A DNA stretch of 64,000 nucleotides from Choristoneura fumiferana (taxonomy: Eukaryota > Arthropoda > Insecta > Lepidoptera > Tortricidae), in NCBI RefSeq assembly GCF_025370935.1, contig NC_133481.1, positions 20,084,915-20,148,914 of the forward strand, written 5' to 3'. Positions 19,928-29,919 of the stretch are shown here, one piece after another. The notes under the pieces were generated by a model. That model had not been told where the DNA came from. It searched no databases and was given only the letters and a program-made list of their open reading frames with translations. How positions within the stretch are numbered: position 1 is the stretch's first letter; each line of letters starts with the position of its first letter. Position numbers and translations under genes: made by a program.

Positions 19928-20145
19928 CCACCAATAATGTGCGAGGATGTGTTGCGAGTTGCGAGGGATGTGTTTTTCATTAACCAATAGAAATGTTTCT
20001 TTTACACATCCTCGCACAGCACATCTCTATTGGAAACAGCTGAGCGGAGCGAAGCGAGGTAAATCAAGCGTTTCTATTGATTAATGAAAAACATATTCCT
20101 CGCAACACATCCTCGCACATCTCTGGTGGAAATGCTGCTTTAGAC
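19928..20145. repeat. MITE with TIR GCATTTCCACCA
   Basis: The ends are inverted: AGCATTTCCACCAATAATGT / CTCTGGTGGAAATGCTGC. Inner pairs GAGGATGTGTTGCGAG and CTCGCAACACATCCTC also match. The interior has CAGCTGAGCGGAGCGAAGCG. A decayed relative lies at 620-790. Confidence 0.75.
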
Positions 20146-20176
20146 TTGGGCTGGTGTGCTAAGTAGTTTATGCATA

Positions 20177-20357
20177 GGTACCATCAGCCAAATATGTTGT
20201 CTTGGTCTACCATCCTAAAGTTGATAATCGTTTGCATGTCATAAAACAATAATGCAAATAGACGTGTCTGTCAACTTGAAAGTTCGACTTTAGCGACATA
20301 TTCATTTGATAGGAACTTGTTTAAAAAATGATAGACCACTTATTTGGCTGATGGTAC
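20177..20357 (-). repeat. MITE family M2, copy 4
   Basis: GGTACCATCAGCCAAATATG at the left to TTATTTGGCTGATGGTAC at the right, in the same orientation as copy 2. Confidence 0.8.
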
Positions 20358-20472
20358 AACAGTGGTATTAAACGGTAGTTCAAGTGGCAAACATTAGCAA
20401 TAGGAACCCTTGTTAATAGTGATCTATAATGCTCGAGCTATTTAGCCGTTTTTAGGGTTCCTTGGTCCTACG

Positions 20473-20575
20473 GTCAGCATGAAAAGTAGCTGCATACTTT
20501 TATACTTTGCCGTTTTACAGCAGCGCACTTAACACCATACAAATGTACTATATCCGCTACTTTTGATGCTGACTG
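20473..20575. repeat. Small MITE (TIR GTCAGCATxAAAAGTAGC)
   Basis: GTCAGCATGAAAAGTAGCTG at the left is inverted as GCTACTTTTGATGCTGAC at the right. The TIR resembles that of 46501-46625 (GTCAGCAGCCAAAGTAGATG), so the two may belong to one superfamily. Confidence 0.6.
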
Positions 20576-21709
20576 TACTAGGAATCATCACAGTTACACT
20601 ATGTCCGTATGTCCGTGTCCGTGTTATTAGTTTATTTAGTTCCGTGTATTTAGTTTTTTTTTGAAACAGTCAAAATTAAGCCTCTACTTACTTACTTAAA
20701 TTAACTCCATTACCTATTGAATGGTCCCTTAAAGTTAACAGAAATACCGGGTGTGGCCTGTAATATGAGCAAAAAATTAAAACATACACTGAACAGTGAA
20801 CAACATTAGCTCAGCGACTTTTAAAAATAACGGGGTCTTAAGATTTTTCCTTTTTCATTCAAATTAAATACTGTAATCAATGTACGGCATCCTAGAAACC
20901 AACTGACGTCGCCTGTCACGCTACAAACATCAAGCATTTTGCTTTACATTGCTTCTTCGAATAAACTTTAAAGTGTAATAAAAATTAAAAAAAACTAATT
21001 ATTTTTAAAAGTTGAGCTTTGTGCTAGGGGTTTCCACTTTGAAAACATATCCTTAATTTTATACTAGAATTTGTACGTCACATAGTGACAAAAACATGTG
21101 AAACTCTCTTTCTTTCTTACCACAAAATATGTACCATGTTTTAATGCAAATAAATGATTTATGATTTATGAAAAAACATCGATGTTTTTTTCGATTCGAT
21201 AAATCGGAACTGTACATCGAGTACTTTTTCTTACAATATCCTCCTAAGTCCTCGCGTACTTTATAAGGACTAATTAACACTAAGAATAACGGCCGAATGT
21301 GTCTTATATTAAGTACAAATTGTTCATTGAATAAGATTCTAAGAATTGATAATATCTAAAATAACAAGCAGGTCAACCACGTCTAGGTCTTAAACGCTAA
21401 GTTTGTTACAAAAAAATTACGACTCAGGAGGTTATATTAAAAAGCTGTAGTCATGTGAAAAGTCGTAGGTACTTAAATCTCAAAACAGATAATTTTTTCA
21501 GAGTGAAAATTTTCGTATATGACGGTTTATGAAAAGAGCCAAAGCCATTAATTTTAAAATTTTAATCTTTCATAAAATAATAGATCTAACTCCTTTCATA
21601 ATCTGTAAGTACATACAAAACCATTCACTTTGAAAAGATGATCTGTTTTGCGATGTAAGTACATTATTACAAATTTTAGTGGTCAAACTTGAGTTTTTGT
21701 GAAATTAAC
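20576..21709. other. No gene seen
   Basis: AT-rich. At 21150-21210 there is GAAAAAACATCGATG/CATCGATGTTTTTTC symmetry related to the cluster at 21710-21870. No coding frame is supported. Confidence 0.35.
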
Positions 21710-21870
21710 TGGTTATCATCGATTCGATGTTTTATGAAAAAACATCGATACATCGAGTATATCGATAGCTTTTCAAAACATCGGATTGATTCGATGTATC
21801 GCATTGTAAACAACGATGTTTTCGATGCATCGATGTATATCGAATATCCCTACTTTGTGCTCATAAAGTG
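21710..21870. repeat. Cluster of ATCGAT/CATCGAT words
   Basis: Within about 150 bases there are many CATCGATTCGATG, AACATCGATACATCGAGTAT, TATCGATAG and GATGCATCGATGTATATCGA words. They are either a decayed short-period repeat or a cluster of DREF/BEAF-like binding words (TATCGATA). No symmetry extends beyond the cluster. Confidence 0.5.
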
Positions 21871-21879
21871 CACTCACAA

Positions 21880-22725
21880 AAATTATCCATTTTGAGATAA
21901 GAGTTTTTTTTTAAGTATTGACGATATAAAACACTGCTGATGTATCCACGTCCTGAGCACGTGCCTCTTAACTAAGATAGTTAAAAAATGAATAACGATT
22001 TTTCAGATAAGGATAATTGCTCCTGAACTTGATTATGCGATGTAAAAAGTTGAACAATGATCATTCATCACACGATCCTGTCTGACACAGCTTCAAAATG
22101 AACAGTAGCATAACTAGCCGTACGAAGCCTCGACTATATGAGATTAATTATGTTATGACGAATACGCTATTCGACAACTCCTGATATTATTATACCTGAT
22201 AAAACGATTTTTTTTTCATACAAATTAATTCGGCACGCAATGTATCTGTAACAAGCCAACAACTGACACTAACATTTTCTGCCTCTGAACTTCAAATAAA
22301 TGTTTGCATTACCCTCCTGTATGGTGATAACAAAATATGACATCGAAATTTAAAACTTAATGTCTCGTAGATAAAGTTGTTTTTTTTTTGTAAATTTGAA
22401 TGATACAGAGAAAATGACACTTTATTCCTTTTTATTATCACTTTGAACCCCAGGAGGTTACATTGCTGATCGAGAAAATTAATAACTCTCCATTAGCAAA
22501 GAACAGGGCAATTGTTATATTTTTTCGATAAAGCGGTTCTCAAAGTTAAGCTATCGCTAATTAAAATTTAAATAAATAAATTAAAAAATTTGGCTACTAT
22601 AGAAAATATAGATAATATGCAAATGTTTTTCGGTCAAAAAATAATTCGGTTGAAATTGAATATATAGTTTTTTTGAAAAAATATTTCGGTCTCTTTCTAA
22701 AACTTTTTCCTCTATACAAGTAGGT
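21880..22725. other. No gene seen
   Basis: AT-rich and non-coding, with no repeat I recognise. Confidence 0.35.
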
Positions 22726-23350
22726 CCTTGCTTGTGACGTCACATGCAATTATTTCAATCTTGAATATGGTGTAAGAGTAAGAGTGTATTGTATGTAACG
22801 TAACATACATTGCAAGCTTTGACTTATGAGATATGTAAATAAAACTTATCTAGTCAAATACCGTAACGGTGTCAAGTTTAATATTTTATATTATAGTTAT
22901 TCATTAGTTGTGCTGAGCGTTGCGCTACTGTTTATTAGTGCGCTGTGCGTTATGTCACAAAGCGTGCGCCCGCGCCGCCGGCGTGCGATTCCCATTCGGA
23001 TTGCGGTCAGTGCGCGTACGTTTAAGTTTTCATGCGGAATTATTTCGTTTCCTTGAACGTCAGTGGATACCGGATGATTTGAAGCGATACAATTTAATAC
23101 TCTGTTGTTGCATTTAAAATGAAACCTATCTGAAATTATAATGTTAATTATTTAAAAAATGCAACAATAGCGTGTGGAGTGGAGGCTTGTGTTCGGCTAT
23201 GGAACGTATAGGGGGTGATAATGACGGTGATGTATAAGAAGTTTCCCTGCGCCGTGCGGCCGCGTTAGGTACTCGTTTTAGGTATTGCTGTCTTTATCGC
23301 TCGTGAACATAAGCGCTCGCAGCCGCCCCCCCCGCCATGCCTTCCGCAAC
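22726..23350. promoter_or_regulatory. GC/CpG-rich islet, possible promoter or decayed element
   Basis: In an AT-rich surround this stretch has TGACGTCA (a CRE-like palindrome, 22736-22743) and GCGTGCGCCCGCGCCGCCGG near 22962. It also has GCGCCGTGCGGCCGCGTTAG near 23250 and a CAGCCGCCCCCCCCGCC run. A 76-codon open frame starts at 22826 with a hydrophobic middle, but it has no donor or match I can defend. It may be the 5' end of a gene lying elsewhere or a GC-rich transposon. Confidence 0.3.
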
Positions 23351-23970
23351 GACGTCCGTAATTTATATCGAGATAGCTGTAGGCTTTTCAAGATTTGGCG
23401 GTTGAATTTTGGGTTTCGTTGTCCTCATATTATACGAAAAGTAAAGCACAGAAATCAATGATATTTTACAATCAAGATATTCATTCTTTTTCTACCGCCT
23501 TGTGGTTTTTTCGATTTTGTAAAAAATCTTTATTAGTCTGTAATTCTCGTGCAAAGTTGACATCTTTTTTTTGACGACTTTTGAGCTCCTGTAATTCTAA
23601 TATTACACATTTATATGAAAATCTGAAAAACACAGGCATAGATTCATTACGTCTAGTCCATACTACAAAATTTCATCTATTTCTGTTGCCTAGTTTTCAA
23701 ATGAGATCGGGACTACGTTTGTATGGGAATGGAACGAAGAGATTCTCTTAAAAGGCAATATTAAACGCATTCGCACCACAATTAAATGTTTATCGTTTAG
23801 ACTTTAATAGACGTTTTAACGTTAATGTCATAATAATCATCATTAAGTATTACCGGAAGACGTCACAGTTGAATATGGCTCTCTAGGAATAGGGTTGCCA
23901 ACTTTTTCTAGAAGAATAGAGTAATCAGTATATCTGATATCAAAAGAGGAATAAAGAGTAGATACGGACT
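23351..23970. other. No gene seen
   Basis: Mixed unique-looking sequence without frames or repeats I can name. Confidence 0.3.
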
Positions 23971-23974
23971 TTCT

Positions 23975-24190
23975 TGTTTTTTTTTATTCGACTGGATGGC
24001 AAACGAGCAAGTGGGGTCTCCTGATGGTAAGAGATCACCACCGCCCATAAACATTGCTACACCAGGGGTATTGCAGATGCGTTGCCAACCTAAAGGTCTA
24101 AGATGGGATACCTCAAGTGTCAGTATTTCACGGCTGTCTTACTCTCCACGCCGAAACACAACAGTGCAAGTGTAGCTATAAAAGACTGAA
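23975..24190 (-). repeat. LINE family L-T1 3' tail
   Basis: It starts with poly(T) then ATTCGACTGGATGGCAAACG, AGTGGGGTCTCCTGATGGTA and CACCACCGCCCATAAACAT, and continues to GTCTTACTCTCCACGCCG. Copies: 31640-31850 (+), 50330-50612 (+), 54090-54385 (-). Read on the minus strand it ends in poly(A). Confidence 0.75.
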
Positions 24191-24527
24191 TAAATAGATA
24201 AATAATTAAATAAAATGGATAAAATCGGTTTTGCAAAGGTGCAGCAGAAAAAGATGCATAAACTTACCAAGGAAGAACATAAACATTGATAAAATCTTAA
24301 TAATTGCAATTGCAACCAAGTAAAGGCTTATTATCAACAAGTTCAATGCTCTCTTCGTTTGTGGAATGAAAAACTACGTCATGCGAGTATGACCTTTTAA
24401 TTCGCGGTTAAGGTGAATGTTAGTTTGTCACAAGCGAAACAAACACTTGTCAAATTGTATAAGTATAGTCGAGATCAAAGATATAAGATATTTCGATATT
24501 TCCAGTGAAGTGAAGTGAAGTGAGTGA

Positions 24528-25140
24528 GTTTTTAGGGTTCCGTAGCCAAAATGGCAAAAACGGAACTCTTATTAGTTTCGCCATGTCTGTCTGTCTGTCT
24601 GTCCGTCCGCGGCTTTGCTCAGGGACTATCAATGCTAGAAAGCTGTAACTTTGCACGAATATATATGTAAACAATACCGACAAAATGGTACAATAAAAAA
24701 ATTCAAAAAAATATAGAAGTAAAGTGGGGCTGATTTTTTTTCTCATCCAACCTTGTAGTGCGTGATATCGTTGGATAGGTCTTTTAAAACTATTACGGGG
24801 TTGCTAAAACGATTTTTCGATTCAGTGATTTGTTTGCAAAATATTCAACTTTAAAATGCAAATTTTCATTAAAATCGAGCGTCCCCCCCTGTAAAATCTA
24901 AATCGCTGGGTGGAAAATTTAAAAAAAAATTAGGATGGTAGTAAGTATATTAAACTTTCAAGGAAAACTATAACGGCTAAGTTTGCTTGAAAAATATTAG
25001 TAGTTTTACTCTTAAATACCAGCCTAAGGTATAAAATATACCTAAACTTGGAAGATTCCGTATATAATACGAAATCCTTAGAAATCAATATTACTTAATT
25101 GTTTCGTAATGGCTACGGAACCCTATTTTGGGCGTGTCCG
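24528..25140 (-). repeat. Full-length AGGGTTCCGTA dispersed element
   Basis: It is bounded by TTAGGGTTCCGTAGCC at the left and GGCTACGGAACCCTATTTTG at the right. Inside are TGTCTGTCTGTCTGTCTGTC, CGCGGCTTTGCTCAGGGACT and CAATGCTAGAAAGCTGTAAC. About 610 bp. Related copies are at 17108-17386 and 44335-44850. It has inverted ends and no reading frame. Confidence 0.7.
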
Positions 25141-25450
25141 ACGCACGTGTTTTATGTTAAATCGTGTTTTTTGGTATATATACGTATTTATAAGCCTTGA
25201 AAGTTTGACGTAAACTAAATAAATATATAAATAAAAATAAACAAAAAAAAATAGTTAATTAATATTTAATAGTTGCATCTTTAAAACCCTTTTTGGGCGT
25301 GTCCGACGCACGTGTTTTATGTTAATCGTGTTTTTTTTTGGTATATATATACGTATTATAAGCCTTGAAAGTTTGACCGTAACTAAATAATTATATAAAA
25401 AATAAACAAAAAAAATAGTTATTAATATTTAATAGTTGGCATCTTTAAAC
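25126..25450. repeat. Two-unit tandem duplication, about 165-bp period
   Basis: The unit TTTTGGGCGTGTCCGACGCA starts at 25126 and again at 25291. Both units run through ATACGTATT-TAAGCCTTGAA to GTTG-CATCTTTAAA. Differences are mostly lengths of A or T runs and single indels. Confidence 0.85.
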
Positions 25451-25544
25451 TTTGTCATTGCATAAAGATGGCAGCGGTGTCGTCTATTGGGCGTTAGCGT
25501 GGCGAGCACTCGGACGTTTACCTTAAATAATGATATACATGATA

Positions 25545-25817
25545 TAAATAAATAATAATAATATACACATCATGGGACACTTGACACCAATTGACCTAGT
25601 CCCAAACTAAGCAAAGCTTGTACTATGGACACTAGGCAACGGATAAACATACTTATATAGATAAATACATACTAAAATAGGTACATATTAAACATCCAAG
25701 ACCCGAGAACAAACATTCGTATTATTCGTACAAATATCTGCACCGGCCGGGATTCGAACCCGGGACCTCAAGCTTCGTAGTCAGGTTCTCTAACCACTTA
25801 GCCATCCGGTCGTCAAA
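25545..25817 (-). repeat. SINE A copy
   Basis: On the minus strand: GACGACCGGATGGCTAAGTG (box A region), GGTCCCGGGTTCGAATCCC (box B), CAGATATTTGTACGAATAAT, then an ATTATTATTATTTATTTATA tail. It shares with 35878-36138 the TGGACACTAG/CATGGGACACTTGACACC variants, so both belong to one subfamily. Confidence 0.8.
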
Positions 25818-26204
25818 TTGCTCGTTTAGAGATATAAGATTATCAATTATGATAATATGATGGTCAAGAGAACTTTGTCTAGCAATAAAACATTACCTAT
25901 AGTAGCCTAATTAAAAAAAAAATAGAGCATTTGACGTATTTCCCCTAGTTCCTAAAGGGAAAACTACATATACGCGTTATTTTAATGGTCCATAAAATAG
26001 AAAAAAAAAAACAATTATGTAGGTTACACAAATAGCTTTTAAATTACATGGTTATTTTGAAGGAAATTGAAGTTCAAGGGAAACTGCTATAGTTACTTCA
26101 TAATAAATATTACGATAAACGATGTGACCCTGATTTAGTTCTAAGGAAATCAAATGTCAACGATAAAGCACCGATCACTTCATTTTCTCATAGGCTAATA
26201 TAGT

Positions 26205-26750
26205 TTAAATTAGCGTTCCATAACCAAAAGTATGTTTGGGCTCCACAGAAAACCAGCGTCACTGCACATAATGTGCGGCAACACATGCTGAGTGGAGACC
26301 CTTTTTGATATCCTGCCGTGTCACCAAGTAACCCCTGGGTGGGTTGATCCCTGCCGCATCCTTTCGCCACCGACCTACGCGACAACACTTCCATCCTCAC
26401 CATTAGACGGGTTGCGGTCTCTACTGTGGTTTTTCCAGAAATTTCCTGCCTCGCACAGGCAAAACTCTGGAATGACTATCGCTGCGGTATCCCGGACCGA
26501 TTGACCTTCAAGTTTCAAGGAAAGAGCGTACTCCTACTTAAAAGGCCGGCAACGCACTGTGACTTTTGGCGTTGCAGGTGTCCATGGGCGACGGTAATCG
26601 CTTACCATTCAGGCGATCCGCCTGCTCGTTGCCCCCTATACAATAATAAATTAAAAAAAAAACTTAGTTTTAGTGCTAGTTTTAGCCTTAGTTTTAGGTG
26701 GTACTTATGGAGCCAAATAAACCTTTCTTTCTTTCTTTCTATCTTTATTT
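26205..26750 (-). repeat. Dispersed repeat (copy at 31385-31575) split by a LINE tail
   Basis: 26205-26345 (GGGCTCCACAGAAAACCAGC ... GTGTCACCAAGTAAC) and 26660-26750 (CTTAGTTTTAGTGCTAGTTT ... GGAGCCAAATAAACC, then CTTT repeats) are contiguous in the inverted copy at 31385-31575. The 300 bases between are therefore an insertion. Confidence 0.75.
26346..26660 (+). mobile_element. 5'-truncated LINE 3' end inserted in another repeat
   Basis: It holds the tail of a LINE ORF in mixed frames (AKLWNDYRCGIPDR, then LLKRPATHC-like codons), a CGTTGCAGGTGTCCATGGGC segment and GGCGATCCGCCTGCTCGTTG. It ends in ATAATAAATT plus a run of ten A. Orientation is plus by its poly(A). It has no complete domain. 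Confidence 0.6.
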
Positions 26751-26825
26751 TGTGTATAGTAATGTTTAAAAGAGCTCGTCCTAAGCACGTCGTTACTCGA
26801 AGAAGCAAATTTTCAAGTATTTTTA

Positions 26826-26864
26826 NNNNNNNNNNNNNNNNNNNNNNNNNNNNNNNNNNNNNNN
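26826..26864. other. Assembly gap (39 N)
   Basis: Run of N. Any frame crossing it is meaningless. Confidence 1.
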
Positions 26865-26934
26865 GACTGCGACACGAATTTGACTTGATATTTATACTTA
26901 ATACTAGGATTTTCCGTCAAGTTAATACTTAGGA

Positions 26935-28976
26935 CCTATCATCATCATTAATTAAGAGCTTAGCTCTTGTCGGTGGAGTAATCGCCACTCTTTTCGGTTC
27001 TCTGCCAGCGTTTTCAGCTCCTGATATGACATGACATTGACTTTTTTCCTTGGCTTGATCTATAAATGACCGTCTCGGCCTTCCCCTGCCTCGCCTGCCT
27101 TCTATTCGCCCTTCCAAAATAGTTTTTATGTAGCTGTCATGTCGTATCAGATGCCCCAGCATATTCCCTCTCCTATTTTCAATCGTCCTCAACAGCCGCC
27201 TTTCCTCTTCCACCAACTCTAAAACCTCCTCATTAGTTCTCCTTTCAGTCCAGCTAATCCCCTCCATTCTCCGCCAGCACCACATCTCAAACGCACTCAA
27301 TCTGTCTCGGCCCGCTCAGTCAATGTCCAAGTCTCGCTCCATATAATGCTATACTCCAGATGTATGTCTTAATAAATCTTTCCGAATGGTCCTTGAGATT
27401 TTGCCTTTAAAAAATGTGTTTTTTATCATTGAATGCTTTCTTAGCCATGGCTATTCTTGTTTTCACATCCATGGTGCATCTGGAGTCACAGGTAATCACG
27501 CTGCCTAAATATCTAAAACTATTGACCTGCTCAATGGTAGAATTTCCTATATGTATTTGATCTATGACTTGGGTATGCTTTGATGTTATCATAGTTTTTG
27601 TTTTTTTTATATTAAATTTTAAGTCCAAATTGTCCGAATACGTTGTCCATTTCTGTTACAAGTTGTTCCAGTTGTGCGGAATTTTCTGCTAAAGCTGCGA
27701 TGTCATCAGCAAACCGTATGAAATGGAAACTTTCTCCATTAATTTTGATACCTCCCTTCCCAGAATCTAATACCTTTCTAATGGCAGTTTCAATAAAAAT
27801 GTTGAAAATTAAAAGGCGAAAGTGGACATCCCTGGCGTACACCCTGTCTTATCTTAGCTCTTCCCTTTTCCTGACCTACTTCTATTATAGTTTCCTGTTC
27901 CTTATACAGTTCGTAGATAATTTTCCTGTCTCTGTAGTCTATGCCTATTTCTTTTAAAATGCTCATCATCTTAACCCAGTCTATCTTATCAAAAGCCTTC
28001 TCTAAGTCTATGAATGCGATATGCGTGTCCAAGTCGAAATCCATCCTTCTATCTATTATTAGGCGCAGGGCAAGAATAGCCTCTCTTGTACCTTTATGTT
28101 GCCTGAAACCATATTGATCAGGCCCTAAATAGCTTTCTGCTATCGGTCTTATTCTACCCTGCACAATCTTGAGTAGGATTTTTGACGCATGAGATATAAG
28201 GCTTAATGTTCTGTGCTCTTCGCATTTAAGTGTATTCAGCTTTTTGGGCAACGTTACTGTCTTACTTACTTTAAAATCTTTGGGTACTTCTCCTGTGCTA
28301 TACATAAGTTTAATTATATCAAAAATCTCGTTGTGCAATGGATCACATTCTATTTTCTTTATAAATTCAATGTAAATTTGATCATCCCCCGCTGCTTTAC
28401 CTTCTTGAACACTACTTAAAGCTTTGTCAAATTCCTCTCTAGTGATATCTGGGCCGAAATTATCTTTATCTATTTCACTTTCTAACTCTAAACTGTTTTC
28501 TGTTAACCCGTTTCCTTCATATAATTTTTCTATATACCTTATCCAGCGTTTTAAAATGTCTTCGTTGCTTATCAAGATTTTCCCCTGTTCATCCAATATC
28601 GTAGCACTTCTTGTTTTGTGATGTTTTCCCAAATCTCTAACTATACCATATGCTTTGTCTATTCTTCCTCTTTTGATAAAATTTTCAATACTATTACATG
28701 CATCCTCTAGATTGTCATCCTTCCGCTTTCTACATTTTAAAGTTATTTTGTTTGTGAGGCGTTTATATTGTGCTATACTATGTTCATCCGTCTTGTTTCT
28801 GAGTCCTCTCCTTTCTGTCATTAAATCTATAATTTCTGTGGTAAGCCATTTCTTTCTAGGTACAATTTTTTCTCTTCCCAAGGTTTCCTCTGCACTAGTT
28901 CTTATTATGTTTCTAACATTTCCCCATTTACTTTCTATACTTATGCTATTTACTATATTCTTTTTGTGTAGGTACC
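26935..28976 (-). mobile_element. RTE-clade LINE, 5'-truncated and frameshifted
   Basis: Read on the minus strand, an RTE-like ORF starts near 28976 without its endonuclease. It has RKKWLTTEIIDLMTERRGLR (linker), then fingers/palm with QYGFRQHKGTREAI, IAFIDLEKAFDKIDW and RQGVRQGCPLSP. A one-base slip near 27817 moves it to a frame with HFIRFADDIAAL (FADD box codons 27702-27713). Another slip near 27630 leads to NSFRYLGSVITCD, and a third to the C-terminal FEMWCWRRMEGISWTERRTN (27240-27300) and RGRPRR. It ends with a GATGATGAT tail near 26940. Known: RTE elements have 3' microsatellite tails, and the arrangement resembles insect RTE (HmRTE-like) proteins from memory. At least three frame breaks make it dead. 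Confidence 0.88.
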
Positions 28977-29284
28977 TATACAAGGTGTTAATTAAATAAT
29001 TGAAAACCAGACAGTCGTTTGCTCCGAATCAAGAGTAGAATCGATTACACTATTTTTTAATTAGATGGTGTTTGTGTTCTTAAATCCCTTTTTTATTGTG
29101 TCCAGTCTAAAAGTTTACGTGCAACAGGCACTAATTAAGTATTTTAGCGAGGTTGCATACTATTTCGATAATTTAATACTGGCCGTTTTACTGTCATTGT
29201 GTGATTTTCTTCTAAAAACGTCAAAGCGCAGCTGACAAATACAAATTATGAGTGTTTTCAGTTATTTGATTAACACCCTGTATA
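28977..29284. repeat. MITE family M3, complete, abutting the RTE 5' break
   Basis: It starts TATACAAGGTGTTAATTAAA and ends TTTGATTAACACCCTGTATA, with inverted TIRs of about 30 bp including ATTGAAAAC/GTTTTCAGT. Interior words CTAAAAGTTTACGTGCAACA and TTTTAGCGAGGTTGCATACT reappear inverted at 50655-50860. It lies exactly where the RTE reading frame begins, so it probably truncated or landed at the edge of the LINE. Confidence 0.75.
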
Positions 29285-29819
29285 CAGAAATAAAATACGA
29301 GTAGGTACATACATAAAGTATAAAAAATATGTCCTTGTGTACTTTAGCTGTATTTTTTTTATCGAATTTATTGTATTATTTATAATTGGAAGTTATGCAA
29401 AATATGTCTTGTATAAAATAGTCCACTCTTTAATATAAGTCTATTTGAAAGTTGAAAAAGCCAACATTGCTTCGGATTTTGGGCTATTTCACGAAGCATT
29501 TAAGACAGGAGCAATCAACTTACCAAACAATGAAACGTATTACGAAATGACCCGGAAATAAAATTTATGAAGTCACTCTAGTGGTGTTGGCCCCATTTTT
29601 GTTATTGATCAATAAAAAACATAGAGTCAACCCTAAGTGTCCTATCCAGTTACCCTGAATCGGCATAGACTATAAGGTACCGTAAGGATGGGGACATTTG
29701 GCTGATTTTGCAAACCACATAAAAGAGTATATCAAAAATGAAGTCACTTTAGGGAAACCAAAATGAAAATCCATGAATACATTAGTAAATAACTTTTTTA
29801 TTTTATTTTATTATTAATT
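29285..29819. other. No gene seen
   Basis: AT-rich sequence up to the gap. No frames or recognised repeats. Confidence 0.35.
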
Positions 29820-29919
29820 NNNNNNNNNNNNNNNNNNNNNNNNNNNNNNNNNNNNNNNNNNNNNNNNNNNNNNNNNNNNNNNNNNNNNNNNNNNNNNNNN
29901 NNNNNNNNNNNNNNNNNNN
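29820..29919. other. Assembly gap (100 N)
   Basis: Exactly 100 N, the usual placeholder for unknown length. Confidence 1.

Noticed and set aside
26426..26932. 168-codon plus-strand open frame crossing the gap
   Set aside because: It joins LINE tail debris, another repeat and a run of N; not a gene.
28213..28999. Plus-strand open frames over 28.2-29.0 kb
   Set aside because: They are antisense to the RTE reverse transcriptase frame.
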